Assembly: GCA_007123985.1 (NCBI GenBank)
Contig: SLGA01000188.1
Coordinates: 1-8,179 of the forward strand
Direction of reading: 5' to 3'
DNA from: Balneolaceae bacterium
Lineage (GTDB): Bacteria; Bacteroidota; Rhodothermia; Balneolales; Balneolaceae
Length of the DNA: 8,179 nt
Below, piece after piece: positions 1 through 6,379 of the stretch (within the stretch, counting starts at the first letter, position 1; each line of letters opens with the position of its first letter). A program made the translations under genes and the position numbers. The notes under the pieces are model-generated. The model was not told where the DNA came from. It made no database searches and saw only the letters and a program-made list of their open reading frames with translations.

Positions 1-2423
1 AAACAGAAAGCAGCGAATCCGGTAAAGAGCTGGGGCTGCGTTTTTATATCGGGGATAACGCCCGAAATGTGCCTTTGTCAGACTGCAGAATAATTACCAC
101 CGATCCATGCTGGGTGTTTTACAATGGTACTATTACGGAGGTAGATACCGGCTCGTTGCCCGGAAGTATGCTCTACGAGTTACCTTCCGATCCTGTACAG
201 ATTCCGGCCGATGAGGTGAGTGCTTTTTTCCAGGATCTGTTTCCCTCCATGGTTGATGCCAGCGTTGAAATAGAGATTAACGAAGACCTGAAAAAGGAGC
301 TTGAGGTAAAGCCGAAGCCGCGCCTGTATTTAACAGAATCAGGTTCGCACCTGTTTGTTACGCCAAAGTTTGGCTACCTGGATATCGTGATCGACTACCT
401 AAACAACCGGGAAGATATGTTCGCTCCGGTTTTATCGGAGAATAGTGATGATGCTCTTCAAATTGGCGTCATTAAGCGGGACTTTGTTGCAGAGACTGAG
501 TGGATTGAAAAGCTTAAAGATTCCGGTGTTGTGATTTCCAATACCGTTTTTATCCCTGAATTTAATCCCCTTAGCTGGGTGATCAACAAGTTACCTGATC
601 TGGTAGAAGAAGGATTTGAGGTTTTTGGCGAAGAGAAGCTAAGGAAGTTTAAGAGGCCGCGGAAAATGACCTCAAAGTCTTTTTCTATATCGAGCGGTGA
701 AAACTGGTTTGAAGTTGAGGGTGAGCTTCAGTTTGAAGAAGAGAAAATCAGTTTGTCAGATTTAAGGGATGCACTGCAAAAAGGCTCAGCGTACGTAAAA
801 CTGTCTGATACTAAACAAGGCCATGTTCCGGATAAATGGTTAAATAAGCTCTTAAAACTGCTGCAAATCTCTGAAAATCAAACGTCAAAAACGCGCATTC
901 CGAAAATTGCCGTTAATGCCGTCGATGAACTGCTGAGCGATGCAGACGTTCTGGAAGCGGACGATCTTTTCCATGAGTACGCATCCCGGTTTCACTCCTT
1001 CGAAAAAATTGAATCCATCGGCCCGCCGGCGGGATTCAGAGGTGAGCTGAGGCCTTACCAGACGGCCGGCCTTTCCTGGCTTGAGTTTTTGCGGTCGTAT
1101 GGTTTCGGTGGCATTCTGGCCGATGATATGGGCCTTGGAAAAACGGTTCAGGTTTTATCATTTATTCAAAATATCACGGAGCAGGATGGAAGCCCTCCCA
1201 AATGTTTAATCGTCGCTCCGCGGTCGGTTATCGAAAACTGGCAGGCAGAAGCTGAAAAATTTGTGCCAGGGCTCAGCACGTACATCCACCATGGAATTGA
1301 CAGAGTAAAGGAAGCCGGGGATCTTCCGGATGTATCCCTGACCATTACAACCTACACCACCCTGCGCATCGATATTGAGATGTTTAAAGATATAAGCTAT
1401 GATCTGATCGTACTGGATGAGTCTCATAACGTGCGTAATCCGACCGGAAAATCGTACAAGGCCTTAAAACTGCTGAAATCAAAAAACAGGCTCTGCCTGA
1501 CCGGTACGCCTATCCATAATTCCACGATGGATTTATGGAGCCAGTTTCATTTCTTAAATCCGGGGCTTATTGGCAGTCAAACGCATTTTAGAACCAGCTG
1601 GGCAAAACCTGTCGACAAAGATCAGGATAAGGAATTGGGTGAAATGCTCAATAAAATGGTTTCTCCCTTCATTCTGAGAAGAACCAAACAGCACGTTGCG
1701 AAAGATTTGCCGGCTCTTACATCCTCGGTTGTGCATTGTAAAATGGATACAAAGCAGCAGAACGTGTATGAGAAACACCGGAAAACCTATTACAAAATCA
1801 TAAACGAGTCGTTTGACGAAAAAGGGGTGGATCAGTCCAGATTCACGGTACTGGAGGGACTTACCAAGCTGCGGCAGATTTGCTGTGATCCGCAGCTGGT
1901 TAAAATTCGCAGCGCGGGGTCATCCAAGATTGAGCGCTTTCTTGAATTGGCTGAGGAACTTATAAACAAGGGTCACAAAGCGCTGGTGTTTTCCCAGTTT
2001 GTTCAATTTTTGAAAATCATTGAACGTAAAATCAAGCAGAGGGGCTGGAAGTATCAGTATTTAGACGGCAAAACAAAAAACAGGCAGGAACGGGTAAATA
2101 CCTTTCAAAAAGATGACAGCAGCCTGTTTCTCATCAGCCTGAAAGCCGGCGGTGAGGGGCTCAACCTAACCTCGGCGGATTACGTTTTTATCATGGATCC
2201 GTGGTGGAATCCCGCCGCAGAAAGGCAGGCGATGGATCGCACGCACCGCATCGGCCAAACAGAAAAGGTGTTCGTTTACCGGCTGATCTGTCCGGATACC
2301 GTGGAGGAAAAAATCATACGTCTGCAGGAGCGTAAGCAAAACCTCTCCAAACAAATTGTAACCGCAGAGGCCGGTATATTCAAGCAGTTAGATAAGCATG
2401 AGCTGCTGAATTTATTTGGGTAA
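1..2423 (+). CDS. SNF2-family DNA-dependent ATPase/helicase, 5' end outside the window
   Basis: A SNF2/RapA-like superfamily 2 motor, expected to use ATP to translocate on DNA and remodel protein-DNA complexes; the exact bacterial role is unknown. The frame is open from base 3, so the GTG at 69 is not the real start; the 22 residues before it (including GLRFYIGDNARN) read like family sequence. All core motifs are visible: Walker A DDMGLGKT (1122-1145), motif Ia LIVAPRSVIENW, motif II DESH (1416-1427), motif III LTGTP (1497-1511), then the second RecA lobe with LVFSQF, SLKAGGEGLNLTSAD, DPWWNPAAE and motif VI DRTHRIGQ (2235-2258). About 350 residues precede the motor and fit the bacterial SNF2-associated region; many such proteins also carry an N-terminal SWIM zinc finger, which would lie off the window. 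DESH replaces the commoner DEAH/DEAQ but keeps the catalytic DE. It ends at TAA 2421-2423. The motor looks intact. Confidence 0.93.
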   Translation, partial: TESSESGKELGLRFYIGDNARNVPLSDCRIITTDPCWVFYNGTITEVDTGSLPGSMLYELPSDPVQIPADEVSAFFQDLFPSMVDASVEIEINEDLKKELEVKPKPRLYLTESGSHLFVTPKFGYLDIVIDYLNNREDMFAPVLSENSDDALQIGVIKRDFVAETEWIEKLKDSGVVISNTVFIPEFNPLSWVINKLPDLVEEGFEVFGEEKLRKFKRPRKMTSKSFSISSGENWFEVEGELQFEEEKISLSDLRDALQKGSAYVKLSDTKQGHVPDKWLNKLLKLLQISENQTSKTRIPKIAVNAVDELLSDADVLEADDLFHEYASRFHSFEKIESIGPPAGFRGELRPYQTAGLSWLEFLRSYGFGGILADDMGLGKTVQVLSFIQNITEQDGSPPKCLIVAPRSVIENWQAEAEKFVPGLSTYIHHGIDRVKEAGDLPDVSLTITTYTTLRIDIEMFKDISYDLIVLDESHNVRNPTGKSYKALKLLKSKNRLCLTGTPIHNSTMDLWSQFHFLNPGLIGSQTHFRTSWAKPVDKDQDKELGEMLNKMVSPFILRRTKQHVAKDLPALTSSVVHCKMDTKQQNVYEKHRKTYYKIINESFDEKGVDQSRFTVLEGLTKLRQICCDPQLVKIRSAGSSKIERFLELAEELINKGHKALVFSQFVQFLKIIERKIKQRGWKYQYLDGKTKNRQERVNTFQKDDSSLFLISLKAGGEGLNLTSADYVFIMDPWWNPAAERQAMDRTHRIGQTEKVFVYRLICPDTVEEKIIRLQERKQNLSKQIVTAEAGIFKQLDKHELLNLFG

Positions 2424-2453
2424 GCGGTCGGGCAAACGATTGCATGAACTCTG

Positions 2454-2495
2454 CTGTTAGCCTAACATTCGTGTTTTTTATAAATCAGCTAACAG
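2454..2495. repeat. inverted repeat downstream of the SNF2 gene
   Basis: CTGTTAGC (2454-2461) is matched by GCTAACAG (2488-2495), an 8-bp perfect stem with a 26-nt loop, 30 bp after the helicase stop codon. A smaller palindrome, GTTAGCCTAAC (2456-2466), overlaps its left arm. There is no T-run after the right arm on either strand, so it is a poor intrinsic terminator; it could be a transcript-end stabilising hairpin, a protein site or chance. Confidence 0.35.
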
Positions 2496-2607
2496 AATAA
2501 ATCAGTTGAGATCAGAACCTGTATCTTGCTGACAAATCAGCTGAATGTGTCACTTAAAACATTCGGATAACAATTATCACCTAACAACATCTGGGTAAAT
2601 CAAGCCT

Positions 2608-3540
2608 GTGTCTGAAATAACTACATCTGTATCATTAACACCTGATTTTAACGCGCTGCCGGTTGCCATCTATCGTTGTAAAGCCGATGAAAACTGGACC
2701 ATGAAATACCTTAGCGAAGGATTTCGCCAAATATTTGGCTTTGACTGCAAAGATCTGGTTGAAAACAGCAAAATGTGTTTCTCAGAGCTGATTCATCCTG
2801 ATGACGTGGGAGTGACGTACGATCTGCTCCCGTTACTGGCTCTGGGGCATAGTTTTGTTCTGCGCTTTCGCCTGAAAACCGCTGATGGACGCTATGAGAT
2901 GGTTGAAGACCGGGGTACCGTTACAAAATGCAGCGCAGGCGGCTGGATGGTTGATGGCGTTCTTATCCCGCTGGAGTATTCTACTACGACCTCTGCAAAC
3001 ATAGATAATGGAAAATCCGGCATAGACTACAGCAACCTCTTTGATATGATGCCCAATTTTGTATGTGTTATAAATGATAAAGGAGGACTCGAAGCTGTTA
3101 ACGATACTTTTGTAAAGCAATTAAAATACCCGGCAGAAGCGCTCACTAAGCAGTCTATACTAAATCTTGTACATCCTGATGACAGCGAGCGAACGAAAAA
3201 GGAGATTGTAAAAGCTCGGTCAGGTGGAACCGTATTTAATTTTAGCAATCGTATTCTTAAAGCCGATGGAAATGTATTAACCGTATTATGGACGGCAAGC
3301 AGGTCAAAAAGGGGACGGGGTATTTATGCGATAGGCCAGGATATCAGTGATATACAAAAAAAGGAACAGCAGCTTCGGGAAAGCAACGAGCGTTTCGTGC
3401 TGACGGGTGAGCGCTGGTTGCTTAAATTCTGTCTTGGTCGCCCCGCAGCACAAACGCCAAGCCGTTATCCTACCAGTTTAGAATTTATACCAGACAACAT
3501 CTTTCATCATTGCAATTGTAGCACTTTTAGGCTACACTGA
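2608..3540 (+). CDS. Two-PAS-domain sensor protein, probably 3'-truncated
   Basis: A cytoplasmic PAS sensor fragment. GTG at 2608 is the first usable start after an in-frame TAA at 2596-2598; the next ATG is at 2701. PAS domain 1 spans about residues 15-115 (FRQIFGFDCKDL, then ELIHPDDV, then FRLKTADGRYEMVEDRG). PAS domain 2 spans about 142-250 (LFDMMPNFVCVINDKGG, LNLVHPDD, RILKADGNVLTVLW, AIGQDISDIQ). A short coiled linker follows (KKEQQLRESNERF, to about residue 264), which in this family normally leads to another PAS domain or a histidine kinase. Instead, from about residue 269 (nt 3412) the sequence becomes a 42-residue Arg/Pro/Cys/His-rich tail with no PAS or kinase features. No HisKA, HATPase, GGDEF or output domain is present, and the last codons overlap the likely promoter of the next gene. 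I infer a truncated, probably non-signalling remnant of a larger PAS sensor kinase. No transmembrane segment or signal peptide is visible. Confidence 0.75.
   Translation: MSEITTSVSLTPDFNALPVAIYRCKADENWTMKYLSEGFRQIFGFDCKDLVENSKMCFSELIHPDDVGVTYDLLPLLALGHSFVLRFRLKTADGRYEMVEDRGTVTKCSAGGWMVDGVLIPLEYSTTTSANIDNGKSGIDYSNLFDMMPNFVCVINDKGGLEAVNDTFVKQLKYPAEALTKQSILNLVHPDDSERTKKEIVKARSGGTVFNFSNRILKADGNVLTVLWTASRSKRGRGIYAIGQDISDIQKKEQQLRESNERFVLTGERWLLKFCLGRPAAQTPSRYPTSLEFIPDNIFHHCNCSTFRLH
3510..3538 (+). promoter_or_regulatory. Candidate promoter with palindromic operator for the DinJ-like antitoxin
   Basis: TTGCAA (3510-3515), a 17-bp spacer and TACACT (3533-3538) form a sigma-70-like pair ending 28 bp before the antitoxin ATG. 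Within it lies a perfect 6-bp inverted repeat, TGTAGC (3517-3522) and GCTACA (3531-3536), separated by 8 nt, so a bound dimer would cover the -10 box. RelB/DinJ antitoxins usually repress their own operon from such sites. If this lineage uses the Bacteroidota promoter consensus, the -35/-10 reading may be wrong. Confidence 0.4.
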
Positions 3541-3566
3541 ATTAAAGTTCAACCAAACCGATTGTT

Positions 3567-3830
3567 ATGTCTAAGAAAACTGCAACAGTTCGAGCTCGAA
3601 TAGAACCGGGCCTTAAGAAAGAAACTGAACGTATCCTGGATCAGCTTGGATTGAACACGACTGAGGCAATACGCATTTTCTTTAAGCAGGTGAACCTGCA
3701 GCGTGGACTCCCGTTTGAGATGAAGTTACCAAATGAAATGACTCATCAAGCCATTGTCGATGCCAAAGCAGGTCAAAAATTGAAAGAATTCAATACCACT
3801 GAGGAGTTGTTTGAAGATCTGGATATCTGA
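3567..3830 (+). CDS. RelB/DinJ-family antitoxin
   Basis: An 87-residue antitoxin. The N-terminal half (about residues 1-50) is a ribbon-helix-helix DNA-binding and dimerisation domain: TATVRARIEPGLKKETERIL supplies the strand and first helix, LNTTEAIRIFFKQVNLQRGLPFEM the second helix and the family's typical exit. The charged C-terminal part (about 55-87, ending FNTTEELFEDLDI) is the expected toxin-binding tail. Length and layout match E. coli DinJ. The stop overlaps a downstream ATG by one base (TGATG), the usual coupling to a YafQ/RelE toxin gene, but here that gene is only a stump. The antitoxin frame itself is undamaged, so it may persist as an orphan repressor or as an antidote to related toxins elsewhere in the genome. 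Confidence 0.85.
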   Translation: MSKKTATVRARIEPGLKKETERILDQLGLNTTEAIRIFFKQVNLQRGLPFEMKLPNEMTHQAIVDAKAGQKLKEFNTTEELFEDLDI

Positions 3831-3934
3831 TGAAAAAAATATCCCGTACAAACAGATTTAACCCGGACCTATACGCAACCTCTATCCACTTACAAAATTA
3901 TTTTCTTTTTTTTGTGTTTATTACCATACTATAG
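3830..3934 (+). pseudogene. 5' stump of a YafQ/RelE-like toxin gene
   Basis: The ATG at 3830-3832 overlaps the antitoxin stop. The frame begins MKKISRTNRF, a start typical of YafQ/RelE-family mRNA interferases that follow DinJ-type antitoxins. After about residue 10 to 14 (nt 3860-3872) the similarity vanishes: the remaining residues are hydrophobic and low-complexity (HLQNYFLFFVFITIL), ending at TAG 3932-3934. The product would be 34 residues against the normal 85-95 and would lack the toxin core and catalytic histidines. I infer a deletion or recombination breakpoint around 3862-3872. The identification rests on position, overlap and only about ten residues. Confidence 0.6.
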
Positions 3935-3949
3935 AAGTAATCAATCTTT

Positions 3950-4186
3950 ATGAGAAAACTCATGATTAACGAAAAAATCAAAAAGCAAGCACTTGAACTT
4001 TCTCATCAGGAACGTGCTGAACTTGCACATGTGCTGATTGACAGTCTTCACCCAGAAAAAGAATTTGAATCGGAGGAAGCTTGGTCAAACGAACTTAAAA
4101 AGCGTATTGACCGGTATGAGCAAGGTGAGAGTTCTGCAAAACCCTGGAGTGAAGTGAAGAAAAATGCACTTTCAACTCCTGGCTGA
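3950..4186 (+). CDS. Addiction-module antitoxin (TIGR02574 / PF09720 type)
   Basis: A 78-residue small acidic antitoxin of the putative addiction module component family. It shows that family's signatures: IKKQALELSHQERAELAHVLIDSL near the N-terminus (an amphipathic helical segment with the E-R-A-E-L core), an acidic centre with W (EEAWSNELKKRIDRYEQGE) and the C-terminal PWSEVKK motif. Two starts are possible, ATG 3950 or ATG 3962 (giving 74 residues and beginning MINEKIKK); family members generally begin close to the second. Neither has a recognisable Shine-Dalgarno. Its stop overlaps the toxin ATG by one base (TGATG, 4184-4188), indicating translational coupling. The leader is A/T-rich with a TTTTTTTT tract just upstream. 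The reading frame is intact. Confidence 0.85.
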   Translation: MRKLMINEKIKKQALELSHQERAELAHVLIDSLHPEKEFESEEAWSNELKKRIDRYEQGESSAKPWSEVKKNALSTPG

Positions 4187-4443
4187 TGAGCAAAATGGTC
4201 TTTGAACTGGAAGAGGCAGCAGAGGCCGAGTTTTACAATATTGTTGAATATTACAAGCAATTTGATCACGCACTTTCCTGCGATTTTATTCTAGAATTTG
4301 AAGAGGCTGTCCAGAGGCTGAATAAATTTCCCAAAGCAGGCCATCCCTATCTGCATCAGACAAAACATGTTTTTCTTAACCGCTTTCCCTGGCAGCAAAA
4401 ATCAGTGAATTTATTTCAGGATGAAAGCCCTAATGCCTTTTAA
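4186..4443 (+). CDS. ParE/RelE-family toxin with replaced C-terminus, probably inactive
   Basis: Partner of the preceding antitoxin. The first 68 residues are a clear ParE/RelE-superfamily toxin: FELEEAAEAEFYNIVEYYKQ, then FILEFEEAVQRLNKFPKAGHPY, then FLNRFP. Family members then continue with a beta-strand segment (usually Y-x-I-x-Y-x-I, followed by H-x-R-x-P). Here, directly after RFP (nt 4389), the frame reads WQQKSVNLFQDESPNAF and stops at TAA. I looked in the other two forward frames after 4389 and found no plausible family C-terminus, so a simple frameshift does not explain it; the 3' end seems to have been lost and replaced. At 85 residues it lacks roughly the last 30 of a normal toxin, including the strands that complete the core, so activity is unlikely. 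It faces the amidohydrolase gene tail to tail. Confidence 0.75.
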   Translation: MSKMVFELEEAAEAEFYNIVEYYKQFDHALSCDFILEFEEAVQRLNKFPKAGHPYLHQTKHVFLNRFPWQQKSVNLFQDESPNAF

Positions 4444-4465
4444 CCTTGAGCTCAATATCTCCCAA

Positions 4466-4509
4466 AATAAAAAGACTTCTGCATTGAATATAGATCAATA
4501 GCAGAAGTC
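4466..4509 (-). terminator. Intrinsic terminator of the amidohydrolase gene
   Basis: A perfect 9-bp inverted repeat, GACTTCTGC (4474-4482) and GCAGAAGTC (4501-4509), with an 18-nt loop. Read on the minus strand the stem is followed directly by TTTTTATT (complement of 4466-4473), the classic Rho-independent layout, about 40 bp beyond the amidohydrolase stop. On the plus strand there is no T-run after the hairpin, so it would not efficiently terminate the TA transcript. Confidence 0.75.
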
Positions 4510-4548
4510 CAGTGTTAAAAAGCAGAGCTCGGGATGCAGAGCCCGAAA

Positions 4549-5895
4549 TTACTGAATGGTATTCTTGTGAATTTTACCATTCTTCATGATTACAACAAAA
4601 TTGCTGTCTGGGTCTCTGATGAGGTCGATATCCTGCAACGGGTTACCCTGAACAAGAAGTAAATCAGCATACGCCCCTTCCTTCACGACACCTAATTCGC
4701 CGGGGTACGGATTACGCTCACCGGAAAGTTTCAGGATTTGCGCGTTGTTTGAAGTTGCCATTACAAGCAGTTCTGCAGGAGTGAACCATTTTACCATTTT
4801 GGCTAAGTGGGCACCCTGATTTCTATTACCTGCCGGGTTAAATAACATGTCTGTTCCCCATGCTACCTTTACATTGTGCTTTTTTGCTAATTGAAATGCT
4901 CGCTCAGTTCCCTGCGATACCATTATTTGTTTCAGGCGTTTAACTCCGGTTTGTGGATTCGAAAATTCATCATCCAAAAAGGGCTGTAAACTCCACCATA
5001 CATCATTTTCTGCCATCATAATGACCGTTTCTTCATCAAGCAGCTGGCCGTGTTCAATACTTTTAACCCCGGCTTTGATTGCCATTTGAACAGCTTGCGG
5101 AGTGTATGCATGAATCATTACATAGGTTCCCCAATTTTCAGCAGCCACTACGGCAGCACGAATTTCTTCATACGTGTATTGAATGGCATCAAGCGGATCA
5201 TATACAGAAGAGACACCACCTCCGCCGGCTAATTTAATGTGACTGGCACCGAGCATCAACTGCTCTCTGACTCTGCGCGTTACTTCATCCACTCCGTCAG
5301 CTATAGCAGAAACGCCCATAGTTTCAGTATGTGATAGTGGTGAAAACGCTGTTCTTGGCACTTCATGCGGCATGCGAAAATCACCGTGACCGGCGGTTTG
5401 GCTGATCATTGCACCGGCAGGATAAATTCGTGGCCCGGTAATTAACCCATCATCAATGGCACGTTTAAGGCCAAAAACCGGGCCGCTTGCATCACGAACT
5501 GTTGTGAATCCTCTCATCAACGTTTTTTCAGCCTGTACGGCATTTGCAATGTGGATGTAGCCCGGATCTGCAATCATAGCGGCCTGCATTGGCATAGACA
5601 TGAGCGATGCGTGGGCATGGGCATCAATCAGGCCCGGAATGAGTGTGCGGCCGTCGCCGTCAATTCGGGTAACGGTTACGTCTTCAGGAACAGATATAGC
5701 TCTTCTGGAAATGGTGTGAATTTTATTTCCAACAACAAGTACATTTCTTCCTTCATGCAAAGAATGAGACTCGCCGTCGAATATATTCACGTTTGTGAAC
5801 AGAACTCCTGATTGCTGGGCGCGTGAATCAACAGAGTTTAATCCGAGTAATAGCAATAAGCAGAATAAAAAAGGTGTAGCAGCAGTTCTTTTCAT
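4549..5895 (-). CDS. Exported metal-dependent amidohydrolase (imidazolonepropionase/prolidase-like)
   Basis: A 448-residue hydrolase of the amidohydrolase superfamily (COG1228-like group, which includes Xaa-Pro dipeptidase-like and organophosphate-acting enzymes). Residues 1-26 are a Sec signal peptide: basic MKRT, hydrophobic FLFCLLLLLGL, cleavage likely after SRA26 before QQ, so the enzyme acts in the periplasm or outside the cell. Metal ligands are complete: H93 and H95 in DAHAH, K221 (ASHIKLAGG, probably the carboxylated bridging lysine), H262 (MIHAY), H282 (IEHG) and D349 (WGTDM). The C-terminal beta-sandwich closes with VKEGAYADLLLVQGNPLQDI. It is a standalone gene ended by its own terminator. 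The likely substrate is a small peptide or cyclic amide, but the sequence does not decide it. The start was chosen because it gives a proper signal peptide. No damage is seen. Confidence 0.9.
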   Translation of the reverse strand: MKRTAATPFLFCLLLLLGLNSVDSRAQQSGVLFTNVNIFDGESHSLHEGRNVLVVGNKIHTISRRAISVPEDVTVTRIDGDGRTLIPGLIDAHAHASLMSMPMQAAMIADPGYIHIANAVQAEKTLMRGFTTVRDASGPVFGLKRAIDDGLITGPRIYPAGAMISQTAGHGDFRMPHEVPRTAFSPLSHTETMGVSAIADGVDEVTRRVREQLMLGASHIKLAGGGGVSSVYDPLDAIQYTYEEIRAAVVAAENWGTYVMIHAYTPQAVQMAIKAGVKSIEHGQLLDEETVIMMAENDVWWSLQPFLDDEFSNPQTGVKRLKQIMVSQGTERAFQLAKKHNVKVAWGTDMLFNPAGNRNQGAHLAKMVKWFTPAELLVMATSNNAQILKLSGERNPYPGELGVVKEGAYADLLLVQGNPLQDIDLIRDPDSNFVVIMKNGKIHKNTIQ

Positions 5896-5935
5896 AGATG
5901 TATTTTAAGATAAATGGTTGTTAAAATATAAACAT

Positions 5936-5968
5936 TGATTTTTAAAATCAGTTCCCGAATTATGGGAA
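5936..5968. promoter_or_regulatory. Two adjacent palindromes upstream of the amidohydrolase gene
   Basis: TGATTTTTAAAATCA (5936-5950) is a perfect palindrome with 7-bp arms about one central base. One base further lies TTCCCGAATTATGGGAA (5952-5968), with 5-bp arms TTCCC/GGGAA. They sit 41-73 bp upstream of the amidohydrolase ATG, where an operator would be expected. No convincing -35/-10 pair was recognised between them and the gene, though A/T-rich boxes such as TATATT (minus strand, around 5925-5930) are present. Confidence 0.35.
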
Positions 5969-6002
5969 AAGAGTTATTCAGATTCTTTATAAATATTGGT
6001 AT

Positions 6003-6056
6003 TTGATGCGCCATAAAGTCTTTGTTATACTTTCTCTGTAATTGAATGTATAACAA
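6003..6056 (+). promoter_or_regulatory. Orphan promoter-like sequence overlapped by a 9-bp inverted repeat
   Basis: TTGATG (6003-6008), a 17-bp spacer and TATACT (6026-6031) give a 4/6 and 5/6 match to the sigma-70 consensus, the best-scoring pair I saw in the gap. Overlapping its -10 box is a perfect inverted repeat, TTGTTATAC (6022-6030) and GTATAACAA (6048-6056), with a 17-nt loop. No gene follows within 330 bp except a 12-codon frame (ATG 6060), so it is either a leftover of a deleted gene, the start of a small RNA, or a long leader for the FitAB operon. Confidence 0.35.
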
Positions 6057-6246
6057 GTCATGTGCCAACATTGCTTTAGTGGAACAGTGCGTTATTAACA
6101 GAGAATTTCAAGATCTGATCCTGTTTATATTCGATATAACCTAATTGATAGCCGGCCTTTACCGTAAAAACTTTGCTGAATTGATCCGAGAGAGTTTAAA
6201 TTATCGCTATCTAAGTTTTTATATTAATTATCAATAATTTAGGCTA

Positions 6247-6315
6247 GCATAACTCCCTAAAGCGCTTTCGCAGTTCTTCGAATCAAGCGGATGCAAGCAG
6301 CTTTGGCATAATTCC
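6247..6315. repeat. Near-identical 10-mer pair 59 bp apart
   Basis: GCATAACTCC (6247-6256) recurs as GCATAATTCC (6306-6315), one mismatch. The segment between them is more GC-rich than the surrounding A/T-rich spacer. On the minus strand the interval is mostly spanned by a 29-codon frame (6346 to 6257). It may be one unit of a dispersed short repeat or a small-element scar; from a single copy this cannot be told. Confidence 0.25.
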
Positions 6316-6353
6316 GCCGACCCTCCCCTTGCAATTTTACCCCCATCAAGTTA

Positions 6354-6379
6354 GTTTCGTATTTACACCATAACGAAAC
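6354..6379 (+). promoter_or_regulatory. Candidate FitAB/VapBC operator
   Basis: A perfect inverted repeat, GTTTCGT (6354-6360) and ACGAAAC (6373-6379), with a 12-bp spacer, ends 10 bp before the antitoxin ATG. Ribbon-helix-helix FitA antitoxins bind inverted repeats as paired dimers bridged by the toxin, and as I recall the Neisseria gonorrhoeae fitAB site also has 12 bp between its arms. The position and spacing suggest autoregulation, but the promoter itself was not clearly identified. Confidence 0.5.

Noticed and set aside
1206..2354. Several 60-75 codon minus-strand frames inside the helicase
   Set aside because: They are antisense shadows of a strongly conserved gene, with no homology or initiation context.
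1..2423. SNF2 helicase as part of a DISARM-like or other phage-defence system next to TA genes
   Set aside because: No methylase, PLD nuclease, DUF1998 protein or other DISARM component is in the window; the gene fits the common standalone bacterial SNF2 ATPase.
2833..3248. Two minus-strand frames inside the PAS gene
   Set aside because: The opposite strand encodes recognisable PAS domains; these frames are compositional by-products.
3451..3470. AAACGCCAAGCCGTTATCC resembles the 3' end of an integron attC site, and TA genes follow
   Set aside because: No complementary R''/L'' arm was found within 150 bp upstream, and no integrase is present. The core-site resemblance alone is too short to claim an integron cassette.
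2565..3470. GGATAAC (2565) and GTTATCC (3464) flank the PAS gene as a 7-bp inverted pair
   Set aside because: A 7-bp match across 900 bp is expected by chance, there are no longer terminal repeats or target duplication, and no transposase is encoded.
4421..4500. 26-codon frame starting at ATG 4421 after the truncated ParE toxin
   Set aside because: It overlaps the terminator hairpin, has no family features and does not match the missing toxin C-terminus.
5050..5811. Plus-strand frames inside the amidohydrolase
   Set aside because: The minus strand carries the complete metal-binding motifs; these are shadows.
6048..6097. GTATAAC ... GTTAT spacing suggestive of another attC-like hairpin
   Set aside because: Only five bases pair (ATAAC/GTTAT) and the inner L boxes do not match, so it is not a credible recombination site.
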